A stretch of 20,357 nucleotides of DNA from Lachnoclostridium sp. UBA1781 (GTDB lineage: Bacteria > Bacillota > Clostridia > Lachnospirales > Lachnospiraceae). Both the position numbers and the translations under genes were made by a program. The number at the start of each line of letters is the position of its first letter. Position 1 is the stretch's first letter. Shown here piece after piece: positions 7,330 through 14,780 of the stretch. The stretch covers positions 1-20,357 of the forward strand of contig DCGJ01000014.1 of assembly GCA_002315495.1 (NCBI GenBank), read 5' to 3'. The notes beneath the pieces are model-generated. The model saw only the letters and a program-made list of their open reading frames with translations. It had not been told where the DNA came from and did no database searches.

Positions 7330-8439
7330 ATGATAGATTTGGATGAATTATATCGAAAAAAGAAGAGAAGGCAGATGAGTGTGGTACTTACCGTGGTGCT
7401 GCTCATTGCCATCTGCTGCGGGGCCGGATATCTGTGGAAGCAGATTAGTATTCGTGAGAAGGAGCAAAATCCCGCAGATGGCACGCAAGTTGATGTTGAT
7501 TTCTTCATGGTAACGCCGACTAATACGCCGGTGCCGGAGACAACAGAAGAACTGCAGGTCACTACCGACGAGCCGGAGACAACGGAAGAACCGCAGGTCA
7601 CTACCGACGAGCCGGAGACAACGACTCCGGCTATCGAGGACAACGCGATTGAAACGACGATTTTGCCGCTCGGAGTAGATGAAACGGAATATCAAAAGTT
7701 GTCGTGGGTTTTGCAAGAGTTTCTTCCGGAAAATGTCTATGCAGGAATTGTACTGAACAATGGCAACTCCAGAGAAGTTATAGAAATGGTTGCAGCTGGC
7801 GACTCCTCACTTGAGGCATTCCTGCTAAATATTAGTGAAGAGGATGATTTGCGGGGCGCATATCTGGTGTGTAGAAACACGCCCGAGGGTTTTACCGAGT
7901 TTCTGGATATTCGATTGGATTTCCGAATGGATGACGGACCACATCGATTGATCTTCACGGCCAATGGGATGGATGGTTTCATCATTTGGCCGCTGGACAA
8001 GTTGATGGGTGGTGGCTATGATGTTACTCTGCAAGCATTATGTATCAGTGATGAAAATGTAACTACTAAAAAAATCATTACAACCGACCTAAGAGGTGCA
8101 TTTCAGGTAATGGCAGACACCTCCGAACACCGGGATGTCCTGGATGCGAAGGTATTCCTCCATGCAGAGAGTGAAGACCTGAACGGGTGGTATATGGTGA
8201 ATGAACAGGGGGAGGAAATCCATGACTTTTATTGCAACACCGCTCTTATTTTGGATCTTCGCATTATTAATGATAATGCTGTAAAAAGTCTCGTTGCAGA
8301 TGCAAATTGTTGTCTTACCATTAATTCAGAAAGCGCTTTACCGATTGTTCTGAGATCGAATGGAGAAATTGATTTTCCGGTGATTGTAAATGCACCAAAT
8401 GCAGAGCTCATCTGTGAGGGTTGGACCAACGTTAATTGA
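7330..8439 (+). CDS. Membrane-anchored extracellular protein with repeated TTEEP linker, function unknown
   Basis: 369 residues. A short basic cytoplasmic N-terminus (RKKKRRQ, 9-15), one membrane helix (about 16-34), a Thr/Glu/Pro-rich spacer (about 62-105) with two 13-residue repeats based on PETTEEPQVTTDE, then an extracellular domain (about 110-369) that I do not recognise. That domain appears mostly beta-strand, with several polar Asp/Asn-rich turns. It has no lipobox and no catalytic motif that I can see. The start has AAGGGGGAT about 9 bases upstream. It follows the second permease by 27 bp and is the last gene of the exporter operon, so it may be an accessory, sensor or substrate-capture protein of that transporter; this is inference from position only. 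Confidence 0.8.
   Translation: MIDLDELYRKKKRRQMSVVLTVVLLIAICCGAGYLWKQISIREKEQNPADGTQVDVDFFMVTPTNTPVPETTEELQVTTDEPETTEEPQVTTDEPETTTPAIEDNAIETTILPLGVDETEYQKLSWVLQEFLPENVYAGIVLNNGNSREVIEMVAAGDSSLEAFLLNISEEDDLRGAYLVCRNTPEGFTEFLDIRLDFRMDDGPHRLIFTANGMDGFIIWPLDKLMGGGYDVTLQALCISDENVTTKKIITTDLRGAFQVMADTSEHRDVLDAKVFLHAESEDLNGWYMVNEQGEEIHDFYCNTALILDLRIINDNAVKSLVADANCCLTINSESALPIVLRSNGEIDFPVIVNAPNAELICEGWTNVN
7534..7622 (+). repeat. 39-bp tandem repeat encoding the Thr/Glu/Pro linker
   Basis: Two copies (7534-7572 and 7573-7611) and the first 11 bases of a third. The full copies differ at only two positions that I can see (an A/G and a T/C change), so the duplication looks recent. The unit encodes PETTEE(L/P)QVTTDE and keeps the frame, so copy-number change would lengthen or shorten the extracellular spacer without breaking the protein. 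Confidence 0.9.
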
Positions 8440-8456
8440 ATAAGTGCGATAAGCAA

Positions 8457-8497
8457 GGCGCCATGAAAAAATGAAATAATCATTTTTTCACAGCGCC
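8457..8497. terminator. Long hairpin between convergent genes, likely bidirectional terminator
   Basis: Outer stem GGCGC/GCGCC, a two-base mismatch, then TGAAAAAATGA pairing with TCATTTTTTCA around a short AT loop. It stands between the ends of the exporter operon (8439) and of the pilT-like gene (8529). The A and T runs sit in the stem arms, so it can be read as a terminator from both sides, although neither side has a clean external T tract. Confidence 0.6.
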
Positions 8498-8528
8498 CGT
8501 ACTATTTTATCCGATTGAAAAAAGCTGC

Positions 8529-9548
8529 TTAGGTGTACTTCTTAGCGGTAATCTGAGTAATCTTGCCCTCACGAACGAGCTGCTGCAAATCGTCTGCCAA
8601 GGTGTGCATACCGAGCTGACGTCCACTCTGGATGGAGGACTGAATCTGGTGGGTCTTACCTTCACGAATCTGGTTTGCGATTGCATCGGTACCAACCAAA
8701 ATCTCAGTAGCGAGTGCCATACCAAGGTTGTCTGCGGTCGGAACGAGAACCTGGGAAATAACGCCGCGAAGGGTATTTGCCAGCTGTACACGAACCTGTG
8801 CCTGAGCATTTGTCGGGAAGGCATCGATAACACGGTCAATGGTAGCGGCAGCGCCGGTGGTGTGCAGGGTTGCAAGCACAAGGTGTCCGGTTTCAGCTGC
8901 GGTAATAGCTGCATTGATGGTTTCGATATCACGCATCTCACCTACGAGAATGATGTCCGGGTCTTCACGAAGAGAAGAACGAAGTGCGGTTGCGAAATCC
9001 TCAACGTCGCGATGAACCTCTCTCTGGTGAATCATGGAGCGAGAGTAAGCGTATACGTACTCAATCGGGTCCTCGATGGTAATGATGTGCTTTTCCTGAC
9101 GCTTGTTGATGTAGTCGATGATGGCAGCAAGTGTGGTGGTCTTACCGCTACCGGTAGGACCGGTTACGAGTACAAGACCTCTTGGCTCATTTGCAAGGTC
9201 TTTCATAACCTGTGGAAGTCCGAGTGCATCGAAGCTCGGAATCTCGGTCTGAAGAATACGATAGCTTGCAGCCAGGTTGTTTCTCTGATGATATACGTTT
9301 GCACGAAGACGGGTGCCGTCCGAGGTGAAAAGAGCAAAGTCAAGATCCTCGCCTGCGAGAACCTGCGGCTTCTGCTTCTCGTCCAGGGAGCTCATAATAA
9401 GAGCCTCGGACTCTGCTGCGGTCGGAACGATATCGTTCTGCATCTTCAGCTTTCCGAACTGACGGAAAGCAACCGGAGTTCCGACGGTAATATGAACGTC
9501 GGAACAGCCAATGGATTTGGCTTTGTTAATGATTTCCTCAAAAGTCAT
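8529..9548 (-). CDS. pilT: PilT-type retraction ATPase (type IV pilus)
   Basis: 339-residue hexameric secretion-type ATPase of the PilT family, which powers pilus retraction at the cytoplasmic base. It has the N-terminal PAS-like domain with CSDVHITVG (15-23), Walker A GPTGSGKTT (130-138), Asp box ITIEDPIEY (156-164), Walker B DIILVGEMRD (198-207), His box ATLHTTGAAATIDR (226-239), and the C-terminal AIANQIREGK (289-298), equivalent to the AIRNLIREGK signature of PilT. Length is normal. The start ATG at 9548 is chosen because AAGGAG lies seven bases upstream; the open frame reaches 9572 without an SD. No other pilus gene is visible in the window, so it is an isolated copy here. PilB is less likely: the protein is short and has no N-terminal MshEN domain. 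Confidence 0.93.
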   Translation of the reverse strand: MTFEEIINKAKSIGCSDVHITVGTPVAFRQFGKLKMQNDIVPTAAESEALIMSSLDEKQKPQVLAGEDLDFALFTSDGTRLRANVYHQRNNLAASYRILQTEIPSFDALGLPQVMKDLANEPRGLVLVTGPTGSGKTTTLAAIIDYINKRQEKHIITIEDPIEYVYAYSRSMIHQREVHRDVEDFATALRSSLREDPDIILVGEMRDIETINAAITAAETGHLVLATLHTTGAAATIDRVIDAFPTNAQAQVRVQLANTLRGVISQVLVPTADNLGMALATEILVGTDAIANQIREGKTHQIQSSIQSGRQLGMHTLADDLQQLVREGKITQITAKKYT

Positions 9549-9575
9549 AGTGCTTCTCCTTTTCCCTATCATTTT

Positions 9576-9590
9576 CAGTGCAATGCACTG
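9576..9590. promoter_or_regulatory. 15-bp perfect palindrome upstream of pilT
   Basis: CAGTGCA-A-TGCACTG, seven-base arms around one base, 27 bp before the pilT start codon. The symmetry and position suit a dimeric regulator site, or a small leader hairpin. I could not define a convincing -35/-10 pair around it. Confidence 0.4.
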
Positions 9591-9658
9591 TTAGGTTCGT
9601 GAAATGCGGTTCCTCTCGTTGAGGACACCAAAAATGAATCCCCGGAACGAGCATTTGA

Positions 9659-10132
9659 TTATCTTCTGCGCCAAGTAATCATTCGGTAGAAACCTGCCGG
9701 AATGAGAGACAGAAGAGAGTAGAACAGGGCAATCGCGATAATCACGAGAAGGCCCTTTCCATTCTTATATACGGTACCGTGCGTATCGGTCGCCGTCTTG
9801 TAAATAAAGAAAATCGTGTTCATGGATATCATACCAAGAAGCATTAGCAGGAAATTTCTGCCCACGAACTGTGCGTTGGTACGGTATTTGCTGTTTTGGA
9901 GGTAAAAGAAACTGTCCAGGAAGCAAACCAGACCCGGAATGGTGAAAATCAAGCCCATGAACAGCGCATCATTTTCCGGATCGGCCTGATTTGGCTCAAC
10001 ATAGGCGAGCCCAAAGATAAAAATCAGCAAACCGATGATTGCCAGCACGGCAATGTAAATGTAAGCTGTAAGCTTGCTTTCCTTCGTTGTTGCAACCGCC
10101 TCTGCGGTCGGTTTGGCAAGTTTTCTGCTCAT
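9659..10132 (-). CDS. Four-helix membrane protein of unknown function
   Basis: 157 residues: a basic cytoplasmic N-terminus, four predicted membrane helices (about 22-44, 57-77, 93-112 and 127-148) and a basic tail RMITWRRR. Both loops and termini fit an N-in/C-in topology. I recognise no family; the size and helix pattern resemble the small transmembrane proteins often placed beside envelope enzymes. ATG at 10132 is preferred: its SD (AGGAG) is 11 bases away, while the in-frame TTG at 10141 is only two bases from the same SD. It begins 28 bp after the stop of the LtaS-like gene and is probably in the same transcript, which hints at a shared envelope role (inference). Confidence 0.75.
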   Translation of the reverse strand: MSRKLAKPTAEAVATTKESKLTAYIYIAVLAIIGLLIFIFGLAYVEPNQADPENDALFMGLIFTIPGLVCFLDSFFYLQNSKYRTNAQFVGRNFLLMLLGMISMNTIFFIYKTATDTHGTVYKNGKGLLVIIAIALFYSLLSLIPAGFYRMITWRRR

Positions 10133-10154
10133 AGAAATCAAATCTCCTGTGTAT

Positions 10155-10173
10155 GACCAATTAGTTATTGGTC
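10155..10173 (-). promoter_or_regulatory. Small hairpin at the junction of the LtaS-like and four-helix genes
   Basis: Minus-strand GACCAAT, loop AACTA, ATTGGTC: a perfect 7-bp stem that contains the stop codon of the upstream gene. It has no T tract, so it is not an obvious terminator. It may affect mRNA stability or translational coupling. Confidence 0.35.
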
Positions 10174-12278
10174 GGATTCAAAATGGAACTCTCGCTGAAG
10201 GAAACCGCCAGAGATTCGGTCAGTTCACGGGAATCGGAACCAAGGGTAACGACCTTAATTTCATCGCCCGGCTGTAAGCTGACCAAAGCCACAAAGAGCT
10301 GGTTCTGACTGACATAGATGGTGTCCTTCATCTGAACTCCGTTAATGTAAACCTTGCTGTAAGAGGTAAAATGGTCGCCGCCGACGGTGAGGTAACCCTT
10401 GTTATCCTCCGCCATAATGACGGATATCGCGGAAATGCGCGGCTTCGTGTAACCAAAGACCAATTCGGTCGGCTCATACGGAATCTCCCCGTCGAAGCAA
10501 TAGTGCTCGCCGTAAAGCATATCGTAGGAGAGCATCTGTAAAGCATTCAAATACTCTTCCTCGGACTCATAACCATTGTTTAGCTCCTTCTGGTTCAGCT
10601 TGGTAAGTAGACCCTCGTGAAGTCCGAGACGTCCGAGTACATAAGCACTCAGCTGATAGGAAGTGAGATCTCTCTTCTCCCGTGTCATGGCAAAGTTCGA
10701 CCAAATGACATATTCCGTCTGGAGGGTTGTGCCATAGGTCAAGTTCTCATCCGTGAAATTAAAGCCCGGCAAATGATCCCCATACAGAACCAGAACGGTC
10801 TTCTCATCCCTGCGCTTCAACTCGGTAAGCAGACCGGCGATGAAGGTGTCCATTTCATTCAGCTGGGTGATGTAGTATTTTAAGCCGTAGATGGTATCGT
10901 CGCTATAGGCAGCGTTGACATCCTTGAGCTCAATGGCATTTTCCAAAATATCCTCGTCCGGGTAGCTGCCGTGACCTTGAACGGACACGGTAAAGACGAA
11001 GTCGAGTCCTTCTGTGGAATCGAGCGCGGACAGAATCTCCGGAAGAAGTACGCTGTCACGGGCCCAGTTGAGTTCGTTAAATTCCACATGCTCCATCACT
11101 TCAAGCGTATCAAAATCTTCAAAGCCGAGGTTGGCGTATACGGAATCGCGGTTGTAGAAGGACGCAATGTTGTTATGGATTGCGTGAGCGTCGAGGCCGA
11201 GCGCACGCAGATTGTAGGCAAGGCTCTCGCAGGTGACGGTACGAAGAATCGTTTTGTACGGATATTCGCCGGTACCGAAATCGCGTATGTTCATGCCGGT
11301 AAGCACCTCGAACTCGGTATTGGCCGTGCCTGCAGAGATGCTTGGTACGGTCAGAAGACCGGAGGTGTAATTCTCTTTTAAGTACGTAAAAGTCGGAATT
11401 GGATCGCTTTCGAATTCAATTCCGGCGATTCTCTTTGGATCAAAGAACGACTCAAGCTGGATGAAAATGATGTTTGTATCATTCACGGTAACTTCCGTAA
11501 TAACCGGCTCGTCAGTAACGGTTCCCGTGGTCACAATCGGATCAATATCTCCGATTACGTTATCAATTACGTCCGGAGAATAGTTCGACGGCTTCGAGAT
11601 TCCCTTGTCTAGCAGACTGCAGGAGAAGCAGTACGGAAGACCGTACTCCCGATAGGCAGAAGCCACATTTGAAAAATGCGTCTCCAGCACACCCCAGTTA
11701 CGACCGGAGATGACAATCAGGATGCAGCTCATGGAGGCGATCAGAAAGAAAGGAACGCGCTCTTTATATTTGACCTTCTCCTTTGACTTTGGAAACTTGA
11801 TGAAGCCCAGAATAATCAGGGCAATACCAAGTAAAATCAAGAAAAGTAACCCGATGACCTGTGCCCAGTTGTAGTAGTGGAACAACACGTTCCAGCCATC
11901 CACCAGCATGTGGAAGTCATTCGCGTTAAACGGAGTCGTACGATTGTGAAGAACAACAAAATCGATGACACCCGCAGCGATTAATAAAATCGTTAAAAAG
12001 AAATACATGGCCGGCTTTCTACGGAACAGAAGTGCCGGGGTGTACACCGTGATGACAATCAACAAATTGAAGAAAAACAGCACGGGATGTCCCACCATAA
12101 AGCCAATGGCCTTAAAAAAGGAAAATCGGGAGAAGGATTCGACAACGATTGTTGAAAACAGCGACAAAAATAAAATCTGCAGACAACAATGAAGGATGGT
12201 TTCCTTCCCAAATACGAAATTCAAACCGCTTTTTACCTTGTGCCCCAAGGCTGCGCAGTTTTGTTTCATCTTACTCAT
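10161..12278 (-). CDS. LtaS-like phosphoglycerol transferase (sulfatase superfamily) with C-terminal Ig-like domain
   Basis: 705-residue membrane enzyme of the lipoteichoic-acid synthase/MdoB group, which transfers glycerol-phosphate from phosphatidylglycerol outside the membrane. Five helices (about 31-49, 64-85, 90-110, 136-160 and 175-192) precede the extracellular sulfatase-fold domain. Probable metal and catalytic residues: Glu276 in IIFIQLESF, nucleophile Thr318 in SAGTANTEF, His436 in SVQGHGSYPD and Asp501-His502 in YGDHLPGF. Residues about 613-695 form an added IPT/TIG-like beta domain (VGGDHFTSYSKVYINGVQ) not present in standard LtaS. The frame is open up to a GTG at 12371 (736 residues), but that start has no SD. 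I prefer ATG 12278, whose SD (AAGGAG, 12310-12305) lies 26 bases away with a hairpin between. A sister enzyme decorating another glycan with phosphoglycerol is equally possible. Confidence 0.87.
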   Translation of the reverse strand: MSKMKQNCAALGHKVKSGLNFVFGKETILHCCLQILFLSLFSTIVVESFSRFSFFKAIGFMVGHPVLFFFNLLIVITVYTPALLFRRKPAMYFFLTILLIAAGVIDFVVLHNRTTPFNANDFHMLVDGWNVLFHYYNWAQVIGLLFLILLGIALIILGFIKFPKSKEKVKYKERVPFFLIASMSCILIVISGRNWGVLETHFSNVASAYREYGLPYCFSCSLLDKGISKPSNYSPDVIDNVIGDIDPIVTTGTVTDEPVITEVTVNDTNIIFIQLESFFDPKRIAGIEFESDPIPTFTYLKENYTSGLLTVPSISAGTANTEFEVLTGMNIRDFGTGEYPYKTILRTVTCESLAYNLRALGLDAHAIHNNIASFYNRDSVYANLGFEDFDTLEVMEHVEFNELNWARDSVLLPEILSALDSTEGLDFVFTVSVQGHGSYPDEDILENAIELKDVNAAYSDDTIYGLKYYITQLNEMDTFIAGLLTELKRRDEKTVLVLYGDHLPGFNFTDENLTYGTTLQTEYVIWSNFAMTREKRDLTSYQLSAYVLGRLGLHEGLLTKLNQKELNNGYESEEEYLNALQMLSYDMLYGEHYCFDGEIPYEPTELVFGYTKPRISAISVIMAEDNKGYLTVGGDHFTSYSKVYINGVQMKDTIYVSQNQLFVALVSLQPGDEIKVVTLGSDSRELTESLAVSFSESSILNPTNN

Positions 12279-12286
12279 AATAGTTC

Positions 12287-12303
12287 TTGCGACCGGGTCG
12301 CAA
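12287..12303 (-). promoter_or_regulatory. Hairpin between SD and start codon of the LtaS-like gene
   Basis: TTGCGAC-CCG-GTCGCAA on the minus strand: a perfect 7-bp stem with a 3-base loop. The SD AAGGAG ends at 12305 and the ATG begins at 12278, 26 bases apart, far too long. Folding these 17 bases leaves nine unpaired bases, a normal spacing. Confidence 0.5.
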
Positions 12304-12385
12304 ACTCCTTTCAAACCGATAACAATTTGAACGATATTCACCTTGGCGGGCATTTTCAAAAAATGCCGCACTCAAACTAAATATC

Positions 12386-12414
12386 ATAGTAACACAAACC
12401 CGTGCAAATTGCAA
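12386..12414 (-). promoter_or_regulatory. Promoter of the LtaS-like gene
   Basis: Minus strand TTGCAA (12414-12409), exact 17-base spacer, TACTAT (12391-12386) preceded by an extended TGT. The predicted start near 12379 gives a leader of about 100 nt to ATG 12278 and argues against translation from the GTG at 12371. Confidence 0.5.
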
Positions 12415-12445
12415 TTTTTTCGCGAAAATGCGCGGATATAGCGAA

Positions 12446-12465
12446 GGGCGGGAAAAGCCCCGCCC
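12446..12465 (-). terminator. GC-rich hairpin after the MATE gene, possible terminator
   Basis: GGGCGGG pairs with CCCGCCC around a 6-base loop, 13 bp after the MATE stop codon on the minus strand. The bases that follow are not T-rich, so intrinsic termination would be weak; it could instead protect the 3' end. Confidence 0.4.
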
Positions 12466-12477
12466 AAAGTCCCATTA

Positions 12478-13872
12478 TTATGCAGAAACTGTCTCCTTCG
12501 TCTGCTCCGACAGCCTGGACTGCATCTCCTTTCTGCGAATCATCGGCATCGCCACGAAGAAGAACACGCACATATGTACGGTTGTGGTGAGCACCCAGCT
12601 GATCGGGTAGGAAAGATACAGTATGGTAAGCTTTTTATGGCTCATAAAATAGGTGTAGATCCACGTCAGTCGGAAGCCGCACACGCCAAAGATGGAAACG
12701 ATCGTCGGCGTGATGGTGTAGCCGAGGCCTCGCAGGGAGCCGACCGCGACGTCCATAGTGCCGCAGGTGAAGTAGGTCAGGCAAATGACCTTCAGACGGG
12801 TGACACCGTAGGCGATGGAGGCGGCCGCATTTTCCTTCACGTAGAAACCGAGCAGCTTGCGACAGGTAAGAAGTACCACGCCGCTCACGCCCATACCGAC
12901 CAGAGTTACGAAGAGCATCGCCCACGCGAGAATCTTCGGAATGCGCTTATATTCGCCGGCACCGAAGTTCTGGCTCGTGAAGCTGAGCGCGGTCTGGTGA
13001 AAGCTGTTCATGGATATATACACAAAGCCCTCGATGCTCATGGCAGCGGAATTGCCCGCCACGGCGATGTCTCCGAAGGAGTTCACTGAGGACTGAATGA
13101 TGACATTTGACAGGGAGAAGATGCAACCCTGGATGCCGGCCGGAAGACCGATGCGCATCAGGCCAAGCAGTTTCGGCATACTGATTTTCATTAGGGAAAT
13201 GCGGAGTCTGCACGCATTTGTCGCGCGACTCAGATTGATGCACACGAGCACGGCGGCGAGCAGCTGGCTGAGCACAGTGGCGATGGCAACTCCGTCCACG
13301 TCGCGGTGCAGTACCAATACGAAGAACAGGTTGAGGCCAACGTTTAGAATGCCGGCTGCGGTCAGATAATAAAGCGGACGACGGGTGTCACCGACGGCAC
13401 GGAGAATGGCAGCGCCGAAGTTATAGAGCATCATAATCGGCATTCCGAGAAAGTAAATGCGCAGATACAGGGCAGACTGGTCGATGACATTTTCCGGGGT
13501 GGACATGAGCTCCAGCAGTGGGCGTGCAAAAATCATGCCGATAGCGGCAAGCAGAAGACCGCAAATGACGCTGACCAGAATGGAGGTGTGGACGGTCTCC
13601 GACACATCCTTATCCTTCTTTGCACCAATGTAGCGGGCAGTCAGTACATTTGTGCCCACGCTTAAACCAAGAAAAAGGTTGGTGAGCAGGTTAATTAAGG
13701 CGCCTGTGGAGCCGACCGCCGCAAGGGCAGTAGGGCCGACGTAGCGGCCAACAACAATTAAGTCCACCGCATTAAAGATGAGCTGAAGCATTCCGGATAA
13801 AATGAGCGGAATGGCGAAAAGCAGCATTTTCTTTGGCAATGAATCGTGAACCATATCGATTTCGTTTCGCAT
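12478..13872 (-). CDS. MATE family efflux transporter
   Basis: 464-residue multidrug/toxin extrusion transporter with about 12 helices in two pseudo-symmetric halves, exporting organic cations or drugs against a sodium or proton gradient. Characteristic stretches include IPLILSGMLQLIFNAVDLIVVGRYVG near the N-terminus, GALINLLTNLFLGLSVGTNVLTARYIGA, the interhelical ILRAVGDTRRPLYY and, in the second half, LMRIGLPAGIQGCIFSLSN. Length is normal. The start ATG at 13872 has AAGGAGG seven bases upstream. It is single, with its own promoter and a hairpin after it; the LtaS-like gene downstream has a separate promoter. The substrate cannot be inferred. Confidence 0.95.
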   Translation of the reverse strand: MRNEIDMVHDSLPKKMLLFAIPLILSGMLQLIFNAVDLIVVGRYVGPTALAAVGSTGALINLLTNLFLGLSVGTNVLTARYIGAKKDKDVSETVHTSILVSVICGLLLAAIGMIFARPLLELMSTPENVIDQSALYLRIYFLGMPIMMLYNFGAAILRAVGDTRRPLYYLTAAGILNVGLNLFFVLVLHRDVDGVAIATVLSQLLAAVLVCINLSRATNACRLRISLMKISMPKLLGLMRIGLPAGIQGCIFSLSNVIIQSSVNSFGDIAVAGNSAAMSIEGFVYISMNSFHQTALSFTSQNFGAGEYKRIPKILAWAMLFVTLVGMGVSGVVLLTCRKLLGFYVKENAAASIAYGVTRLKVICLTYFTCGTMDVAVGSLRGLGYTITPTIVSIFGVCGFRLTWIYTYFMSHKKLTILYLSYPISWVLTTTVHMCVFFFVAMPMIRRKEMQSRLSEQTKETVSA

Positions 13873-13904
13873 GCGGGGACCTCCTTGTCCAAATATTAAA
13901 ACTG

Positions 13905-13932
13905 ATTATACGACAGTGGCGAAAAAAGTCCA
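13905..13932 (-). promoter_or_regulatory. Promoter of the MATE gene
   Basis: Minus strand TGGACT (13932-13927, 4 of 6), 16-base spacer, perfect TATAAT (13910-13905). The predicted start near 13898 leaves a leader of about 25 nt carrying the AAGGAGG SD. Confidence 0.6.
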
Positions 13933-13994
13933 TATACAAAACGATGGGTTTCTAGGTAGAATATGAGCTTTTTTTATGAAATTTACGTGAATGG

Positions 13995-14023
13995 TGGCAA
14001 TTTGGCGGGAGTTAAGGTATAAT
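13995..14023 (+). promoter_or_regulatory. Probable promoter of the small membrane-anchored protein
   Basis: Perfect TATAAT at 14018-14023; the best -35 at 17 bases is TGGCAA (13995-14000), only 3 of 6. A short GC palindrome GCGCGGGCGCGC (14031-14042) lies at the predicted transcript start. Confidence 0.45.
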
Positions 14024-14068
14024 TGGTGTCGCGCGGGCGCGCAGAGGGATGAAACGGAGGTTGGAAGC

Positions 14069-14641
14069 TTGAGCGATTTCAGGGAACTGGAGAATATGGA
14101 GGCTGAGAAGAACTCCACAAGTGTATTTAAGTGGGTGATTGCGGCACTTTTCTGTGTGACGATTCTGGCAATTCTGGTTTTATTATATGTAGATATGAGC
14201 GGCGGCAAGAGAAAGCATCAATCCGACCGATACAAGTATCAGATGACCTACAACGCGGACCGATATGCGTACGGGGAAGTGCTGATGGACAGCCAGAACG
14301 GCATTTACATGGAGCGTTTTTATAAAGCGGATGCGGAACTTAACAGTTATATTTCCGTCGTTCGTATTGATGCGTCGGTTAATCTTGATGAGGTGCTTCA
14401 GGCGTTTGCTTCGGATACGACGGACTCGTATAACTTTGATTATAAGAAGGATGAGAGTACGTTTGGCGCCGGAGATTATAAGGCGACGCATATTTATTAT
14501 CATGACACGAATGCTTCCAAGGAAATCGATGTTCACTACTATTATGTGGCGGATAAGAAGGTGCTGGTAACGGCCGCATTTGACAAGGAGCATGAGAAAG
14601 AAATATTGAAAATGCTGAAGACGTTCAAGTTCGTGGAATGA
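14069..14641 (+). CDS. Small membrane-anchored extracytoplasmic protein, function unknown
   Basis: 190 residues from a TTG start. A short acidic cytoplasmic N-terminus, one membrane helix (about 20-41), a basic GGKRKH stop-transfer, then an extracytoplasmic domain of about 145 residues rich in Tyr and Asp. Its end, YYYVADKKVLVTAAFDKEHE followed by KMLKTFKF, resembles the last strand and helix of PsbP/Mog1-like single-domain lipoproteins of Clostridia; this is a pattern impression only. TTG at 14069 is preferred because ACGGAGG is eight bases upstream; ATG at 14096 (181 residues) has only a GGAG three bases away. The frame is open back to 13991, but that overlaps the promoter. It is monocistronic or weakly linked to degV, which has its own promoter. 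Confidence 0.75.
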   Translation: MSDFRELENMEAEKNSTSVFKWVIAALFCVTILAILVLLYVDMSGGKRKHQSDRYKYQMTYNADRYAYGEVLMDSQNGIYMERFYKADAELNSYISVVRIDASVNLDEVLQAFASDTTDSYNFDYKKDESTFGAGDYKATHIYYHDTNASKEIDVHYYYVADKKVLVTAAFDKEHEKEILKMLKTFKFVE

Positions 14642-14697
14642 TGCGGGAGGGCGAGTGAGCCAGGGGAAGAACATCCTTTGGATAATGCAATATTTCA

Positions 14698-14726
14698 TTG
14701 ACTTTTGAGACAATAGATGGTAAATT
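14698..14726 (+). promoter_or_regulatory. Promoter of degV
   Basis: TTGACT (14698-14703), 17-base spacer, TAAATT (14721-14726, 4 of 6). The predicted start is around 14733, just before the palindrome at 14739-14755. Confidence 0.55.
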
Positions 14727-14738
14727 AAGCCTTGCGAT

Positions 14739-14755
14739 GTGGTATTGAATACTAC
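14739..14755. promoter_or_regulatory. Palindrome in the degV leader (candidate operator)
   Basis: GTGGTATTGAATACTAC: arms GTRGTATT/AATACYAC around a central base, with one mismatch pair. It begins about six bases after the predicted transcript start. Nearly the same sequence, GTGGTTTGAATACCAC, occurs at 15784-15799 downstream of degV. Confidence 0.45.
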
Positions 14756-14780
14756 ATGATATTTTTTGGAGGAAGAATTG

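Noticed and set aside
8604..9602. 332-codon plus-strand frame opposite pilT
   Set aside because: Shadow frame: the minus strand carries every PilT motif and a good SD. The plus frame has no recognisable domain.
12279..12371. Longer start (GTG 12371) for the LtaS-like protein
   Set aside because: It lies about eight bases from the predicted transcript start and has no SD; the extra 31 residues show no signal or conserved feature.
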